Notes under the pieces: model-generated
Databases searched by the model: none
What the model was told of the DNA's origin: nothing
Seen by the model: the letters and a program-made list of their open reading frames with translations, nothing else
Program-made: the position numbers and the translations under genes
Shown here: positions 16,591-25,329 of the stretch, piece by piece
Layout of the letters: the number at the start of each line of letters is the position of its first letter
Numbering within the stretch: position 1 is the stretch's first letter
From: Egicoccus halophilus
GTDB lineage: Bacteria; Actinomycetota; Nitriliruptoria; Nitriliruptorales; Nitriliruptoraceae
Direction: 5' to 3'
Length of the DNA: 64,000 nt
Assembly (NCBI RefSeq): GCF_004300825.1
Contig: NZ_CP036250.1
Span: 744,001-808,000, forward strand

Positions 16591-18221
16591 GGGTCGTCGT
16601 CCTGGACACCACCACCGACGTCGGGGCGATGGCGGCGTGGACCGCGGCGAGCGCCCGGGCGCTGGTCGCCGCGGGCGCCGAGGTCCGGGTCGTCGCCCGC
16701 AGCGGGCGGCTGCGCACGCTGCTCGCGGACGCCACCGGCGAGGTCCCCGGGCTCGAGGTGGCCTCCGACGGCGGGACCGCACCGGCCTCCGCGGCACGGC
16801 TGCTCACCGTCGCGACGGGGGCCGCGACCGCCGGCGACGCGATCCTGGCCCGCGGGCCCGAGGCGGTCCGCGAACTCCTGGCCCGCCGGTCGGCGGCACG
16901 ACGCTGGGTCGCCCCGGACCCGCAGCTGCTGGCCGCCGACGACGGCCTGTGGCGCAGGATCGCCGCGGACGTCGAGGTCGTCCTGTGTCGGGACGAGGAC
17001 GAGCGCGCGCGGGTCGTCGGACGGTTCCCGGCCGTCACGTGGCGGACGCAGGTGCTGGGCACCCCGCCGCTGGCCCGACGCATCCGGGCGACGGCGGACG
17101 GTGGCAGACCGCGTCTGCGGGGACGGCGCATCGCCGTCGCCGGACACGACCAGAAGTTCCTCGCGCCGCTGATCCCCGCGCTCGAGCGGGCCGGGGCGCA
17201 GGTACGCGTCGACCCGTGGCGCGGCCACACCCGTCACCACCCGCCCCGCTCACAACGGCACCTCGACTGGGCCGACACCGTGCTGTGCGAGTGGGCGCTG
17301 GGCAACGCCGTCTGGTACAGCGAGCGTCGCCGTCCCGACCAGCGGCTGGTGGTGCGCCTGCACCTGCAGGAACTCGCCACGCCCTTCCCGCACCGCATCC
17401 GGTCCGAGGCCGTGGACGCCACCGTCTTCGTCTCGGGCTTCACCCGCGACCGGGCCGTGCGGGAGATCGGCTGGCGCGACCGACTGCACGTCCTGCCCAA
17501 CGCGGTCGACGCCGACGCCTTCGACCGGCCCAAGCTCCCCGGCGCCGAGCACGTGCTCGGTCTGCTCGGTGCCCTGCCCGAGCGCAAGCGGCTCGACCGG
17601 GCGCTGGACCTGCTCGAACGCCTGCGGGCGGCCGACGACCGGTTCCGGCTCGAGGTGGCGGGAGCGCTGCCGTGGGACAGCGCCTGGGTGCGGCAACGGC
17701 CGACCGAGCAGCGCTACTACGAGCGGCAGTTCGAGCGGATCCGTGCCACCCCCCGGCTGCGCCACGCCGTGCGGTTCGTCGGGCCGGTCGCGGACGTCCC
17801 GGGGTGGTTCCGGCACGTGGGCTGGATCCTGTCGCCGTCGGACGTCGAGTCGTTCCATCTCGCGCCCGCCGAGGGCATGGCTTCCCGCACGCTCCCGCTG
17901 CTGTGGGAGCGGGAGGGCGTGCACGAACTGTTCCCCGCCGAGCACGTCGTCGCCGACACCGCGGCGGCGGCCCGCCGCGTCCTCGACCTGCGCGCCGCCG
18001 GCGAGCTCGCCGCCCGGGGGCAGGCCGCACGCGACGTCGTCGTCGCGCGCTACGACCTGCCGGTCGTGGCGGCCCGGTGGGTCGACCTGCTCGCCGAGCT
18101 GCCCACGCGCCCGGCGGCGGTGTCGACGGTGCCCGACGGCGTGCGTCGGCTCGTCGGCCGTCTGCCGGCGCCGGCGAAGACGCTGGCCGGACGCGCGGCC
18201 GTCCGCCTGGGCGTGCGCTGA
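16587..18221 (+). CDS. GT-B glycosyltransferase
   Basis: The start ATG overlaps the previous stop (ATGA, 16587-16590), giving a 544-residue protein. The N-terminal ~190 residues are an Ala-rich Rossmann-like domain. The C-terminal part is a GT-B fold with AGHDQKFLAPLIPAL, EWALGNAVWYS, FVSGFTRDRAV, AFDRPKLPGAEHVLGLLG and ESFHLAPAEGMAS. The ExxxxHLxPAEGM segment corresponds to the nucleotide-sugar-binding region of GT4-like enzymes. It is paralogous to the second half of the 739-residue protein at 7597-9816. It probably extends the exported glycan. Confidence 0.87.
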   Translation: MRVVVLDTTTDVGAMAAWTAASARALVAAGAEVRVVARSGRLRTLLADATGEVPGLEVASDGGTAPASAARLLTVATGAATAGDAILARGPEAVRELLARRSAARRWVAPDPQLLAADDGLWRRIAADVEVVLCRDEDERARVVGRFPAVTWRTQVLGTPPLARRIRATADGGRPRLRGRRIAVAGHDQKFLAPLIPALERAGAQVRVDPWRGHTRHHPPRSQRHLDWADTVLCEWALGNAVWYSERRRPDQRLVVRLHLQELATPFPHRIRSEAVDATVFVSGFTRDRAVREIGWRDRLHVLPNAVDADAFDRPKLPGAEHVLGLLGALPERKRLDRALDLLERLRAADDRFRLEVAGALPWDSAWVRQRPTEQRYYERQFERIRATPRLRHAVRFVGPVADVPGWFRHVGWILSPSDVESFHLAPAEGMASRTLPLLWEREGVHELFPAEHVVADTAAAARRVLDLRAAGELAARGQAARDVVVARYDLPVVAARWVDLLAELPTRPAAVSTVPDGVRRLVGRLPAPAKTLAGRAAVRLGVR

Positions 18222-18224
18222 CGC

Positions 18225-18250
18225 CCGTCCCGCCGGGTCATGCGGGACGG
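18225..18250. terminator. Bidirectional terminator hairpin between convergent genes
   Basis: CCGTCCCGC (18225-18233) pairs with GCGGGACGG (18242-18250), a 9-bp stem with an 8-base loop. It starts 4 bases after the plus-strand glycosyltransferase stop and includes the last codons of the minus-strand membrane protein. Confidence 0.5.
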
Positions 18251-19851
18251 TCCCAGCGCAGCTCCAGACGGGCGTCGGAGGCGTCGGGAGCCCGGCTCGG
18301 CGGGCACGGCGTGGGACTGTCGGCCGGATCCGGGATCGTCGGTGGGTCGGTGGGGCCGAGGTCGGCGGGGCGCTCGTAGAGCCCCCAACCGCCGTCCTCG
18401 ACGTCCTCGACCGGCCGGACGTCCCACCCGGCCAGTCCCTCGCCGGCCGGCGGCCGCCCGCGTGCCAGCGCGAAGACCCGGTGGCCGTCCTCGGCCAGGG
18501 CCGCGAGGTCGCGGCGCGCGTCGTGACACTGCAGCAGGGGTGCGTCGAGGTGCAGGACCTCGCCGAGGCAGCCGGAGTGCCACTGGATCTCGGGCCACTG
18601 GGTCTCGGAGACGAACGCGCACGGGGCGCCGTCGGCCTGCTCGGCCAGGGCCTCCCCGAGGCCGCGCGCCCGCGCCTGCAGCGGGGCGATCTGCTCGCTG
18701 TTGACCCGGGCGAGCACGCCCTGCCAGCCGACCACGACCAGGGCGACGACGAGCACCACCACCGACGTGGCGCGTGCCCGTGACCGCCGCAGCGCCGCGA
18801 CCACGGTCGTCACGCCGGCGCCGACCGGCAGGGTGGCCAGCAGCATCGCGGGCAGCACGTAGCGCAGGTTGACGCCGGCGTTGAGCACCAGGTACGGCGT
18901 CGCCGTGGCCGCCGCGGTCACCAGGCCGGCGAGCGCCGCGACGCGCCGCTCGCGATCGAGCCGTTGGACGACACCGAGCAGCGCGAGCAGCGCGAGCCCG
19001 ACCAGCAGCGCCAGGGCCCGGTAGGTCAGCACCGGCTCGGCCGTCACCTGCCGCACCGGTCCCTCGACGAGGTTGAGGTACTGGATCAGCTGGTCGCGGT
19101 CGGCGCCGGAGGCGGATTCGCCGGCGGCGGCGCCCAGCCGCGCGAACGGCCCGCCGAACCGGACGATCGCCTCGACGAGCCACGGCAGCCACCCCACGAA
19201 CCCGCCGACGGCCAGTGCCAGCAGGCCGCGCAGGGACCGACGCCCGGCCAGGACCAGCAGCACCGGCGTCAACCCGAACGCGAGCCACACGCTCTCGGCG
19301 GGCCGCAGCCAGGCGACCACGGCCAGGGCCAGGGCCGTCGCGGCGAGGTCGCGTGGCCGGCGGTCGCGACACCACACGACCAGGTGTCCCGCCGTCGCGA
19401 CCGCCGCGAGACCGGCCAGCAGGTTCGGGTAGAGCTCGACCGCGAAGTACTGCGGGACCCACCCGACGGCGGCGACCACCGCCGCGGCACCACCCGTCCA
19501 GCCCGCGAACCGGGCCCACGGGCGGAAGGCCAGCACCAGTGCCACCGAGGACACCAGCACCAGCCACAGGCGCAGCAGCGTGAGCGGCGCGCCGAGCAGC
19601 GCGACGGGCAGCGCCACCAGCGACATGCCGCGGGCCCGCTGGGGGCCGAACCAGACGTCGGTCTGCCCGGGCGTGACCTGCGCCAGGTAGGTCACCTCGT
19701 CCCAGCGCAGCTCGCGGTCCAGTCCGACGGTGACCACGGTGAGGACGCCGAAGAGCAGGCCGGCGAGGGTCACCAGGCCCAGCGGGGTCACCGTCCGACG
19801 CCGCCGGCGCTCCCGCGACGGCCGCGAGGCGACCGCACGCACGTCGGTCAC
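18238..19851 (-). CDS. Polytopic membrane protein, GT-C (PMT-like) glycosyltransferase candidate
   Basis: The start is taken as GTG 19851, which overlaps the wecB stop (GTGA), giving 537 residues. The first loop after transmembrane segment 1 contains RELRWDEVTYLAQV; an acidic residue there is typical of GT-C enzymes that use polyprenyl-linked sugars. About ten hydrophobic segments follow up to residue ~400, and then a soluble C-terminal domain of ~130 residues with two conserved-looking Cys (PCAFVSETQ, SGCLGEV). No family motif beyond the GT-C layout was recognised. It is probably co-transcribed with wecB and acts on the outer face of the membrane. Confidence 0.7.
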   Translation of the reverse strand: MTDVRAVASRPSRERRRRRTVTPLGLVTLAGLLFGVLTVVTVGLDRELRWDEVTYLAQVTPGQTDVWFGPQRARGMSLVALPVALLGAPLTLLRLWLVLVSSVALVLAFRPWARFAGWTGGAAAVVAAVGWVPQYFAVELYPNLLAGLAAVATAGHLVVWCRDRRPRDLAATALALAVVAWLRPAESVWLAFGLTPVLLVLAGRRSLRGLLALAVGGFVGWLPWLVEAIVRFGGPFARLGAAAGESASGADRDQLIQYLNLVEGPVRQVTAEPVLTYRALALLVGLALLALLGVVQRLDRERRVAALAGLVTAAATATPYLVLNAGVNLRYVLPAMLLATLPVGAGVTTVVAALRRSRARATSVVVLVVALVVVGWQGVLARVNSEQIAPLQARARGLGEALAEQADGAPCAFVSETQWPEIQWHSGCLGEVLHLDAPLLQCHDARRDLAALAEDGHRVFALARGRPPAGEGLAGWDVRPVEDVEDGGWGLYERPADLGPTDPPTIPDPADSPTPCPPSRAPDASDARLELRWDRPA

Positions 19852-20936
19852 CGGAGGCGGTCGAGGAACGCCACGATCTCCCGGGCGCACCGCTCACCGG
19901 CGTGACCGTCCCAGAACGGCGGTCGGTCGGTCGGGAAGACCGCCTCGCCCTGCAGCACCGCGGCGGCGGCGTCAGCGAGCTGCTCGGGGGTGACCAGCCG
20001 GTTGGTGCCGTGGGTGATCGTGATGGGGCGCTCGGTGTTGGGCCGCACCGTCAGGCAGGGGACGTCCAGGATGGTGGTCTCCTCCTGCACACCACCGGAG
20101 TCGGTGATGACCAGGTCGGCGCCCGACACCAGCGAGACGAAGTCCACGTAGCCCAGTGGGTCGATGACGTGGATGCCCTCGCCCGAGACCAGGCCCAGGT
20201 CGGCGAGTCGCTGGCGTCCACGCGGGTGCAAGGGGATGGCCACGTCGATGGTCTCGGCGACCTGCTTGAGGGCGTCCACGATCTGCTTGGCGACGACGGG
20301 GTCGTCGACGTTGGCGGGTCGGTGCAGCGTGGAGACGGCGACCCGCTCCGGCAGACCGGCCGCCGCACGGACCGGACCGGGGGCGAAGCGGTCGCGGTTG
20401 CGCAGCAGCGTGTCGATCATCGGGTTGCCGACCAGGCGGATCCGCTCGACGTCACAGCCCTCGTTGGCCAGGTGCGCGTACGCCTCCGGCGAGGTCACCA
20501 GCAGCAGGTCGGCCAGCACGTCGGTGACCCGGCGGTTGACCTCCTCGGGCATGGTCATGTCGAACGAGCGCAGACCCGCCTCGACGTGCACGACGGGGAT
20601 CGACAGCTTGGCACACACCAACGTCGCCGCGATGGTCGAGTTGACGTCGCCGTAGACCACCATCGCCGCCGGTCGGTGCTCGAGGACGGTCGCCTCGAGA
20701 CCGGTCAGCAGGGCCGCCGTCTGCGCCGCGTGCGACCCCGAGCCGACGCCGAGGTTGACGTCCGGCTCCGGGATGCCGAGCTCGCGGAAGAAGACGTCGG
20801 ACATCTTCTCGTCGTAGTGCTGGCCGGTGTGGATCAGCAGCTGGGGCTGGTCGAGCGCTGCCAGGGCGTCGAAGACCGGCGCCATCTTCATGAAGTTCGG
20901 GCGGGCGCCGACGACGTGGGCGACGGTACGGGGCAT
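19848..20936 (-). CDS. wecB: UDP-N-acetylglucosamine 2-epimerase (non-hydrolysing)
   Basis: This 362-residue protein converts UDP-GlcNAc to UDP-ManNAc. Family motifs are complete: GARPNFMKMAP at the N-terminus, IHTGQHYDEKMSDVFF, VHVEAGLRSFD, MPEEVNRRVTD, TSPEAYAHL and DSGGVQEE near the C-terminus. Length matches bacterial WecB/MnaA. UDP-ManNAc is used for linkage units and ManNAc or ManNAcA-containing polymers, and a UDP-sugar dehydrogenase is encoded at 24015. It is the first gene of a two-gene minus-strand unit with the GT-C protein. Confidence 0.96.
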   Translation of the reverse strand: MPRTVAHVVGARPNFMKMAPVFDALAALDQPQLLIHTGQHYDEKMSDVFFRELGIPEPDVNLGVGSGSHAAQTAALLTGLEATVLEHRPAAMVVYGDVNSTIAATLVCAKLSIPVVHVEAGLRSFDMTMPEEVNRRVTDVLADLLLVTSPEAYAHLANEGCDVERIRLVGNPMIDTLLRNRDRFAPGPVRAAAGLPERVAVSTLHRPANVDDPVVAKQIVDALKQVAETIDVAIPLHPRGRQRLADLGLVSGEGIHVIDPLGYVDFVSLVSGADLVITDSGGVQEETTILDVPCLTVRPNTERPITITHGTNRLVTPEQLADAAAAVLQGEAVFPTDRPPFWDGHAGERCAREIVAFLDRLR

Positions 20937-21059
20937 GGAAGGACGTCCGGGGTCTCGAGGAGGGCTGCGGCTGGCAGACTACCGCCGCCCCCGTCCCCGA
21001 CCGCGGTAGCCGCTGCGTGCCCACCGGCGCGCACGGTCGGGTCCGGCACAGGAGAATCC

Positions 21060-22877
21060 ATGACCCTCGCGCGCCTGCTGCGTGCCCTGGCCCGACGTGC
21101 CACCACCGACCCGGTCGGTGCGGCCAACCTGGTCGTCACCCGGGTCCGCGACGAGCCCGCGCACGTGCTGGTGCGGGTGCTCGGCATGCTGCCGACCGCG
21201 GCGCGTCGCCGGCTCGTGGTCCCGCTGCGCACCGTCGGACGCCTCGTCGCACTGGTCGCCCCCCACGCCGGCTGGCCGCTGCTGCTGCAACTGGTGGCGC
21301 TCGACCTCGCCGGCGAGCGCGACGCCGCCGTGGCCGTCGCCACCCGGCGCGGCGAGCGCCTGTCGGCCACCGGGCGGCTGACGGTCGCGGGCTGGCTCGC
21401 GGAGGTGGAGCGGCCGCATCCCGCCCTGGCGTTGGTCGAGCCGCTGGCCGCCGTACCGCGCGTCCAGCGGGTGCGGGGGCGCATCCGCTGGCGGGCGGGC
21501 CACTGGGAGGCGGCCCGCGACGAGCTCACCGCCGCCCTCGACGCCGACCCGCGACCGACCACCCGGCGCACCCTGCACCGCGTCGCCGAGGATCTGCGTG
21601 CGCTCGAACCCGGCTGGTTGCCGAGCGTCGGTCGGCTCGCCCGCCAGGCGCCACGACCCGGACGCGCCGTGCACCTGCTCAACAACGCCCTGCCGCAGGT
21701 GCAGGCCGGCTACACGCTGCGGGCCCACCGCGTGGCCCTGGCCCAGCGCGACCAGGGCATCGACCCGGTCATGGTGACCAAGCTCGGCTTCCCGTGGCGC
21801 CAGGGGCTGGCCGACGCCGGCGAGCGCGACGTCGTCGACGGCATCCCCTACGTGCACGTCCCCGACCCCGGCGGCGACACGGTGTTCGGCACCGCCGAAC
21901 GGGTGGAGCGGTCGGTCGCACGCACCGGGCCGGTCGTGGCCGCCCTGCGCCCGGCGGTGCTGCACCCGACCACGCCGTACGACAACGCCCAGGTCATGCT
22001 GGCCCTCGGCCGCGCCCTCGACGTCCCGGTCGTCTACGAGGTCCGCGGCTTCCTCGAGGAGACCTGGCTGTCGCGCCACCCGGGTGTGCGAGGGCTGGAG
22101 CAGGTCGACCGCTACCGACGCATGCGGGCCACCGAGGGATGGTGCGCGGCCCAGGCCGACCACGTCGTCACCCTCGGGGAGGCGATGAAGGCCGACCTCG
22201 TGCGCCGCGGGGTCGAGGCGCGGCGCATCACGGTCGTGCCCAACGCCGTCGACACCGACGTGTTCCGGCCGCAGGGCCGGGGTGGGCCGGTGCGCGACCG
22301 GCTCGGGCTGCCCGAGGGCCGCGTGCTGCTCGGCTACATCTCGTCGCTGGTGCCCTACGAAGGGGTCGAGGTGCTGCTGCGGGGCGTGCGCCACCTGCTC
22401 GACCGCGGCCGTGACGTCGCCGTGGTCGTCGTCGGTGACGGCACCGCCCGCGCGGGGTGGGAGCACGAGGCCGCCGAACTCGGGCTCGGCGAGCGCGCCA
22501 CGTTCACCGGACGCGTGCCGCACGAGGAGATCCAGGCCTTCTACGAGGCCATCGACGTGTTCGTCGTCCCCCGCCGCGACGAGCGGGTGTGCCGCAACGT
22601 CACCCCGCTCAAGCCGGTCGAGGCCATGGCGCTCGAACGCTGCGTCGTCGTCAGCGACCTCCCGGCGCTCGCCGAGATGGTCGAGGAGGGCGTGACCGGC
22701 CGGACCTTCCGTGCCGAGGACCCGGTCGACCTCGCCGACGTCGTCGAACCGCTCCTCGACGACCCCGGCACGCGCGCCCGCTTCGGTCGGGCCGCCCGCG
22801 GACGCGTCGTGGCCGAGCGCACCTGGGCCGCCAACGGTCGTCGTTACGCCGAGATCTACCGCGCCCTGGGCGGGTGA
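21060..22877 (+). CDS. GT4 glycosyltransferase with N-terminal helical extension
   Basis: The start at ATG 21060 follows a strong AGGAGA Shine-Dalgarno 5 bases away; the open frame upstream lacks coding signs. The 605-residue protein has an unusual Arg/Ala-rich N-terminal ~200 residues (possible TPR-like helices, GRIRWRAGHWEAARDELTAA). A GT4 enzyme follows: LPQVQAGYTLRAH, DVPVVYEVRGFLEETW, VPNAVDTDVF, GYISSLVPYEGVEVLL, and the acceptor/donor-site stretch PLKPVEAMALERCVVVSD. The central part resembles enzymes transferring hexoses or HexNAc from UDP-sugars. It runs divergently from wecB. Confidence 0.88.
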   Translation: MTLARLLRALARRATTDPVGAANLVVTRVRDEPAHVLVRVLGMLPTAARRRLVVPLRTVGRLVALVAPHAGWPLLLQLVALDLAGERDAAVAVATRRGERLSATGRLTVAGWLAEVERPHPALALVEPLAAVPRVQRVRGRIRWRAGHWEAARDELTAALDADPRPTTRRTLHRVAEDLRALEPGWLPSVGRLARQAPRPGRAVHLLNNALPQVQAGYTLRAHRVALAQRDQGIDPVMVTKLGFPWRQGLADAGERDVVDGIPYVHVPDPGGDTVFGTAERVERSVARTGPVVAALRPAVLHPTTPYDNAQVMLALGRALDVPVVYEVRGFLEETWLSRHPGVRGLEQVDRYRRMRATEGWCAAQADHVVTLGEAMKADLVRRGVEARRITVVPNAVDTDVFRPQGRGGPVRDRLGLPEGRVLLGYISSLVPYEGVEVLLRGVRHLLDRGRDVAVVVVGDGTARAGWEHEAAELGLGERATFTGRVPHEEIQAFYEAIDVFVVPRRDERVCRNVTPLKPVEAMALERCVVVSDLPALAEMVEEGVTGRTFRAEDPVDLADVVEPLLDDPGTRARFGRAARGRVVAERTWAANGRRYAEIYRALGG

Positions 22878-23018
22878 ACGCGGCGGAGCGGGTCAACGCG
22901 ACCGGGCGGGTGGTGAGCGCTGCCGGACGGTCCCGCCCCCGACGTCGGTGGGGCGTCCGGGTGGCACGTGCGAGGCTGCCCTAGCCTCGGCGCGTCGAGG
23001 CGAGGCGAAGGAGCCGGG

Positions 23019-23873
23019 ATGCCGAGGACCCCTGCACTGGCCGGGCTGCGCTCGCGCGTGGCCGACTGGCGCTGGCACCGCAGCGTCGACACCTACCTGG
23101 TGTCCTATCCGAAGTCGGGACGTACCTGGCTGCGGTTGATGCTGGGCGAGCTGTTGCGGGTCGACCACGGCGTGGACACCGACGACCCCACCGACCTGTA
23201 CGGGATCACCGCCCCGCGGTCCGACCTGCCGACGTTGGCGGTCCGCCACGAGGGGCGGCCACACCGCTCGCGCCGCGAGGAGATCCGGTCGGACAAGCGC
23301 CGGTTCCGTTCCAAGGACGTGATCCTGCTCGTGCGCGACCCCCGCGACGTGGTCGTCTCGTCCTACTTCCAGGCGAGCCGCAGGGACGCCCGCTTCACCG
23401 GCACGCTCGAGGAGTTCATCGCCGCGCCGGTCGGCGGGTTCGACACCATCCTGCGCTTCTACGGCACCTGGGCGGCCGCACGCTCGGTCCCTCGTCGGTT
23501 CCTGCTCGTCCGCTACGAGGACCTGCACCGGGACACGCGTGGGGAGCTCGCGCGGGTGGTCGACTTCCTCGGGCTGCGGGCGAGTCCCGAAGGACTCGAC
23601 CACGCGGTCGCGGCCGGGGACTTCGACCGCATGCGCGAGCTGGAGTCCAGCGGCGCGATCGCGGCCAAGCGCATGCGCCCCGGCGACGCGTCGGACGCCG
23701 AGTCGTACAAGATGCGTCGCGGCGAGGTCGGCGGCGCGGCCGACTACCTCGACGCCGAACAGTTCGCGCAGCTGACCGAGCGGGTCCGCCGCGAGCTGCC
23801 GCCGATGTTCGGCTATCCCGTCGCGCTCGACGGGACGACGCGTCCCGGCACCGACCCCGACGGCGGCAGCTGA
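23019..23873 (+). CDS. PAPS-dependent sulfotransferase
   Basis: This 284-residue protein starts at ATG 23019 after AAGGAG. It carries the 5'-phosphosulfate-binding loop SYPKSGRTWLR (residues 29-39) and the 3'-phosphate-binding region LLVRDPRDVVVSSYFQ, both diagnostic of the sulfotransferase_1 family, and a late motif RRGEVGGAADYL near the PAPS-closing loop. It moves sulfate from PAPS to a hydroxyl group. Lying inside the polysaccharide locus, it probably sulfates the glycan or a lipid carrier product (inference). A -10-like TAGCCT lies at 22982-22987. Confidence 0.9.
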   Translation: MPRTPALAGLRSRVADWRWHRSVDTYLVSYPKSGRTWLRLMLGELLRVDHGVDTDDPTDLYGITAPRSDLPTLAVRHEGRPHRSRREEIRSDKRRFRSKDVILLVRDPRDVVVSSYFQASRRDARFTGTLEEFIAAPVGGFDTILRFYGTWAAARSVPRRFLLVRYEDLHRDTRGELARVVDFLGLRASPEGLDHAVAAGDFDRMRELESSGAIAAKRMRPGDASDAESYKMRRGEVGGAADYLDAEQFAQLTERVRRELPPMFGYPVALDGTTRPGTDPDGGS

Positions 23874-24014
23874 CACACCGAACGCTCGACATCGGGCCGT
23901 GCACGGGGAGCGGGCACTATCCTCGCCGGCTGCACGCGCCCCCGGCCGGTGGGTCCGCCGACGGCGACCACCCGGCGCACGGTGCGCTCCCTCCGCGCTG
24001 CGAAAGCGACCTCC

Positions 24015-25310
24015 ATGCATCCTCGCGCCTCCGAATTCGCGTCCCAGCGGTGGACCGCCGGCGTCATCGGCCTCGGCTACGTCGGGCTGCCGCTGGCCGT
24101 CACGGCCGCCAGCCGCGGCCTGGACGTCATCGGTTTCGACGTCGCCCAGGCGAAGGTCGATGCCCTCAACGCCGGCGGGAGCTACGTCGAGGACGTCTCG
24201 GACGACGAGCTGCGCCAGGCGCTCGACAGCGGGGCCCGGTTCACGGCCTCCGAGGCCGACCTCCGCGAGGCCGACACCCTGTTCATCGCGGTGCCCTCGC
24301 CGCTGGGTCGCAACCGCCAGCCCGACATGTCCTTCATCGAGGCCGCGGCGGAGACGGTCGCACGCGTCGCCCGTCCCGGACAGCTGGTGACGCTCGAGTC
24401 GACGACCTACCCCGGCACCACCGAGGACTACCTGCTGCCGGCCATCGAGAAGGCGGGCCTGACCCTCGACGAGGACGGGTTCGTCGCGTTCTCGCCCGAG
24501 CGGGTCGACCCGGGCAACGTCCTGCACACCCACCAGATCCCCAAGGTCGTCGGTGGCGTGACCGACACCTCGGGTGAGGTGGCCGCCGCGGCCTACCGTC
24601 GCCTGGTCGACAACGTGCACGTGGTCTCCTCCGCGCGCGCCGCGGAGCTGACCAAGCTGCTGGAGAACACCTACCGGGCCGTCAACATCGCGATGATCAA
24701 CGAGTTGGCACAGGTGGCCAACGTGTTCGACATCGACATCTGGGAGGTCGTGGACGCGGCGGCGACCAAGCCGTTCGGCTTCCAGCCGTTCTACCCCGGC
24801 CCGGGCGTCGGCGGACACTGCATCCCGCTCGACCCGCAGTTCCTCGCCTGGCGCGCCCGCGAGCTGCGTGTGGCGACGCGGTTCATCGACCTGGCCGAGG
24901 ACGTCAACCTCCACATGCCCGACTACGTCGTCAACCGCGTCACGGAACTGTTGAACAACACCGGCAAGGCGCTGTCGTCGAGCCGCGTCGTCGGCCTCGG
25001 CGCCGCCTACAAGAAGAACATCGGTGACGACCGCGAGTCGCCGTCGATGGACGTGCTGCGGCTGCTCGAGCGCCGGGGTGCCGAGGTCGGCGTCCTCGAC
25101 GTGCACGTCCCGACCGAGCGGCTGGCCCGGCACGGCTTCCACGCGCTGGAGAACGACGCCGACCTGTCCGACTGGGACCTCGCGGTGGTGCTCACCGACC
25201 ACGACGACGTCGACTACGCGGCCGTCGCCGCGCAGGTGGACCTGGTGTTCGACACGCGCGGCATCTACCGCCGCAAGGGCATCGAGGCCGACAACGTCGT
25301 CGCGCTCTAG
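24015..25310 (+). CDS. Nucleotide-sugar dehydrogenase (UDP-GlcNAc/ManNAc 6-dehydrogenase type)
   Basis: The 431-residue protein has the NAD-binding N-terminus VIGLGYVGLPLAVTAASRG, the middle motifs ESTTYPGTTEDYLLP and AFSPERVDPGN, and the active-site segment GPGVGGHCIPLDP with Cys269. These motifs fit the WbpA/TviB/WecC branch, which oxidises C6 of UDP-GlcNAc or UDP-ManNAc twice to give uronates. With wecB in the same locus, UDP-ManNAcA or UDP-GlcNAcA is the likely product. ATG 24015 was chosen over an upstream frame. A TATCCT -10 box lies at 23918-23923. Confidence 0.93.
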   Translation: MHPRASEFASQRWTAGVIGLGYVGLPLAVTAASRGLDVIGFDVAQAKVDALNAGGSYVEDVSDDELRQALDSGARFTASEADLREADTLFIAVPSPLGRNRQPDMSFIEAAAETVARVARPGQLVTLESTTYPGTTEDYLLPAIEKAGLTLDEDGFVAFSPERVDPGNVLHTHQIPKVVGGVTDTSGEVAAAAYRRLVDNVHVVSSARAAELTKLLENTYRAVNIAMINELAQVANVFDIDIWEVVDAAATKPFGFQPFYPGPGVGGHCIPLDPQFLAWRARELRVATRFIDLAEDVNLHMPDYVVNRVTELLNNTGKALSSSRVVGLGAAYKKNIGDDRESPSMDVLRLLERRGAEVGVLDVHVPTERLARHGFHALENDADLSDWDLAVVLTDHDDVDYAAVAAQVDLVFDTRGIYRRKGIEADNVVAL

Positions 25311-25329
25311 CAGCCGAGCGCCGGAACGG

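Noticed and set aside
19902-21059. Upstream extension of the GT4 glycosyltransferase frame
   Set aside because: The extension runs antisense through wecB, and ATG 21060 has a strong AGGAGA site and fits the family.
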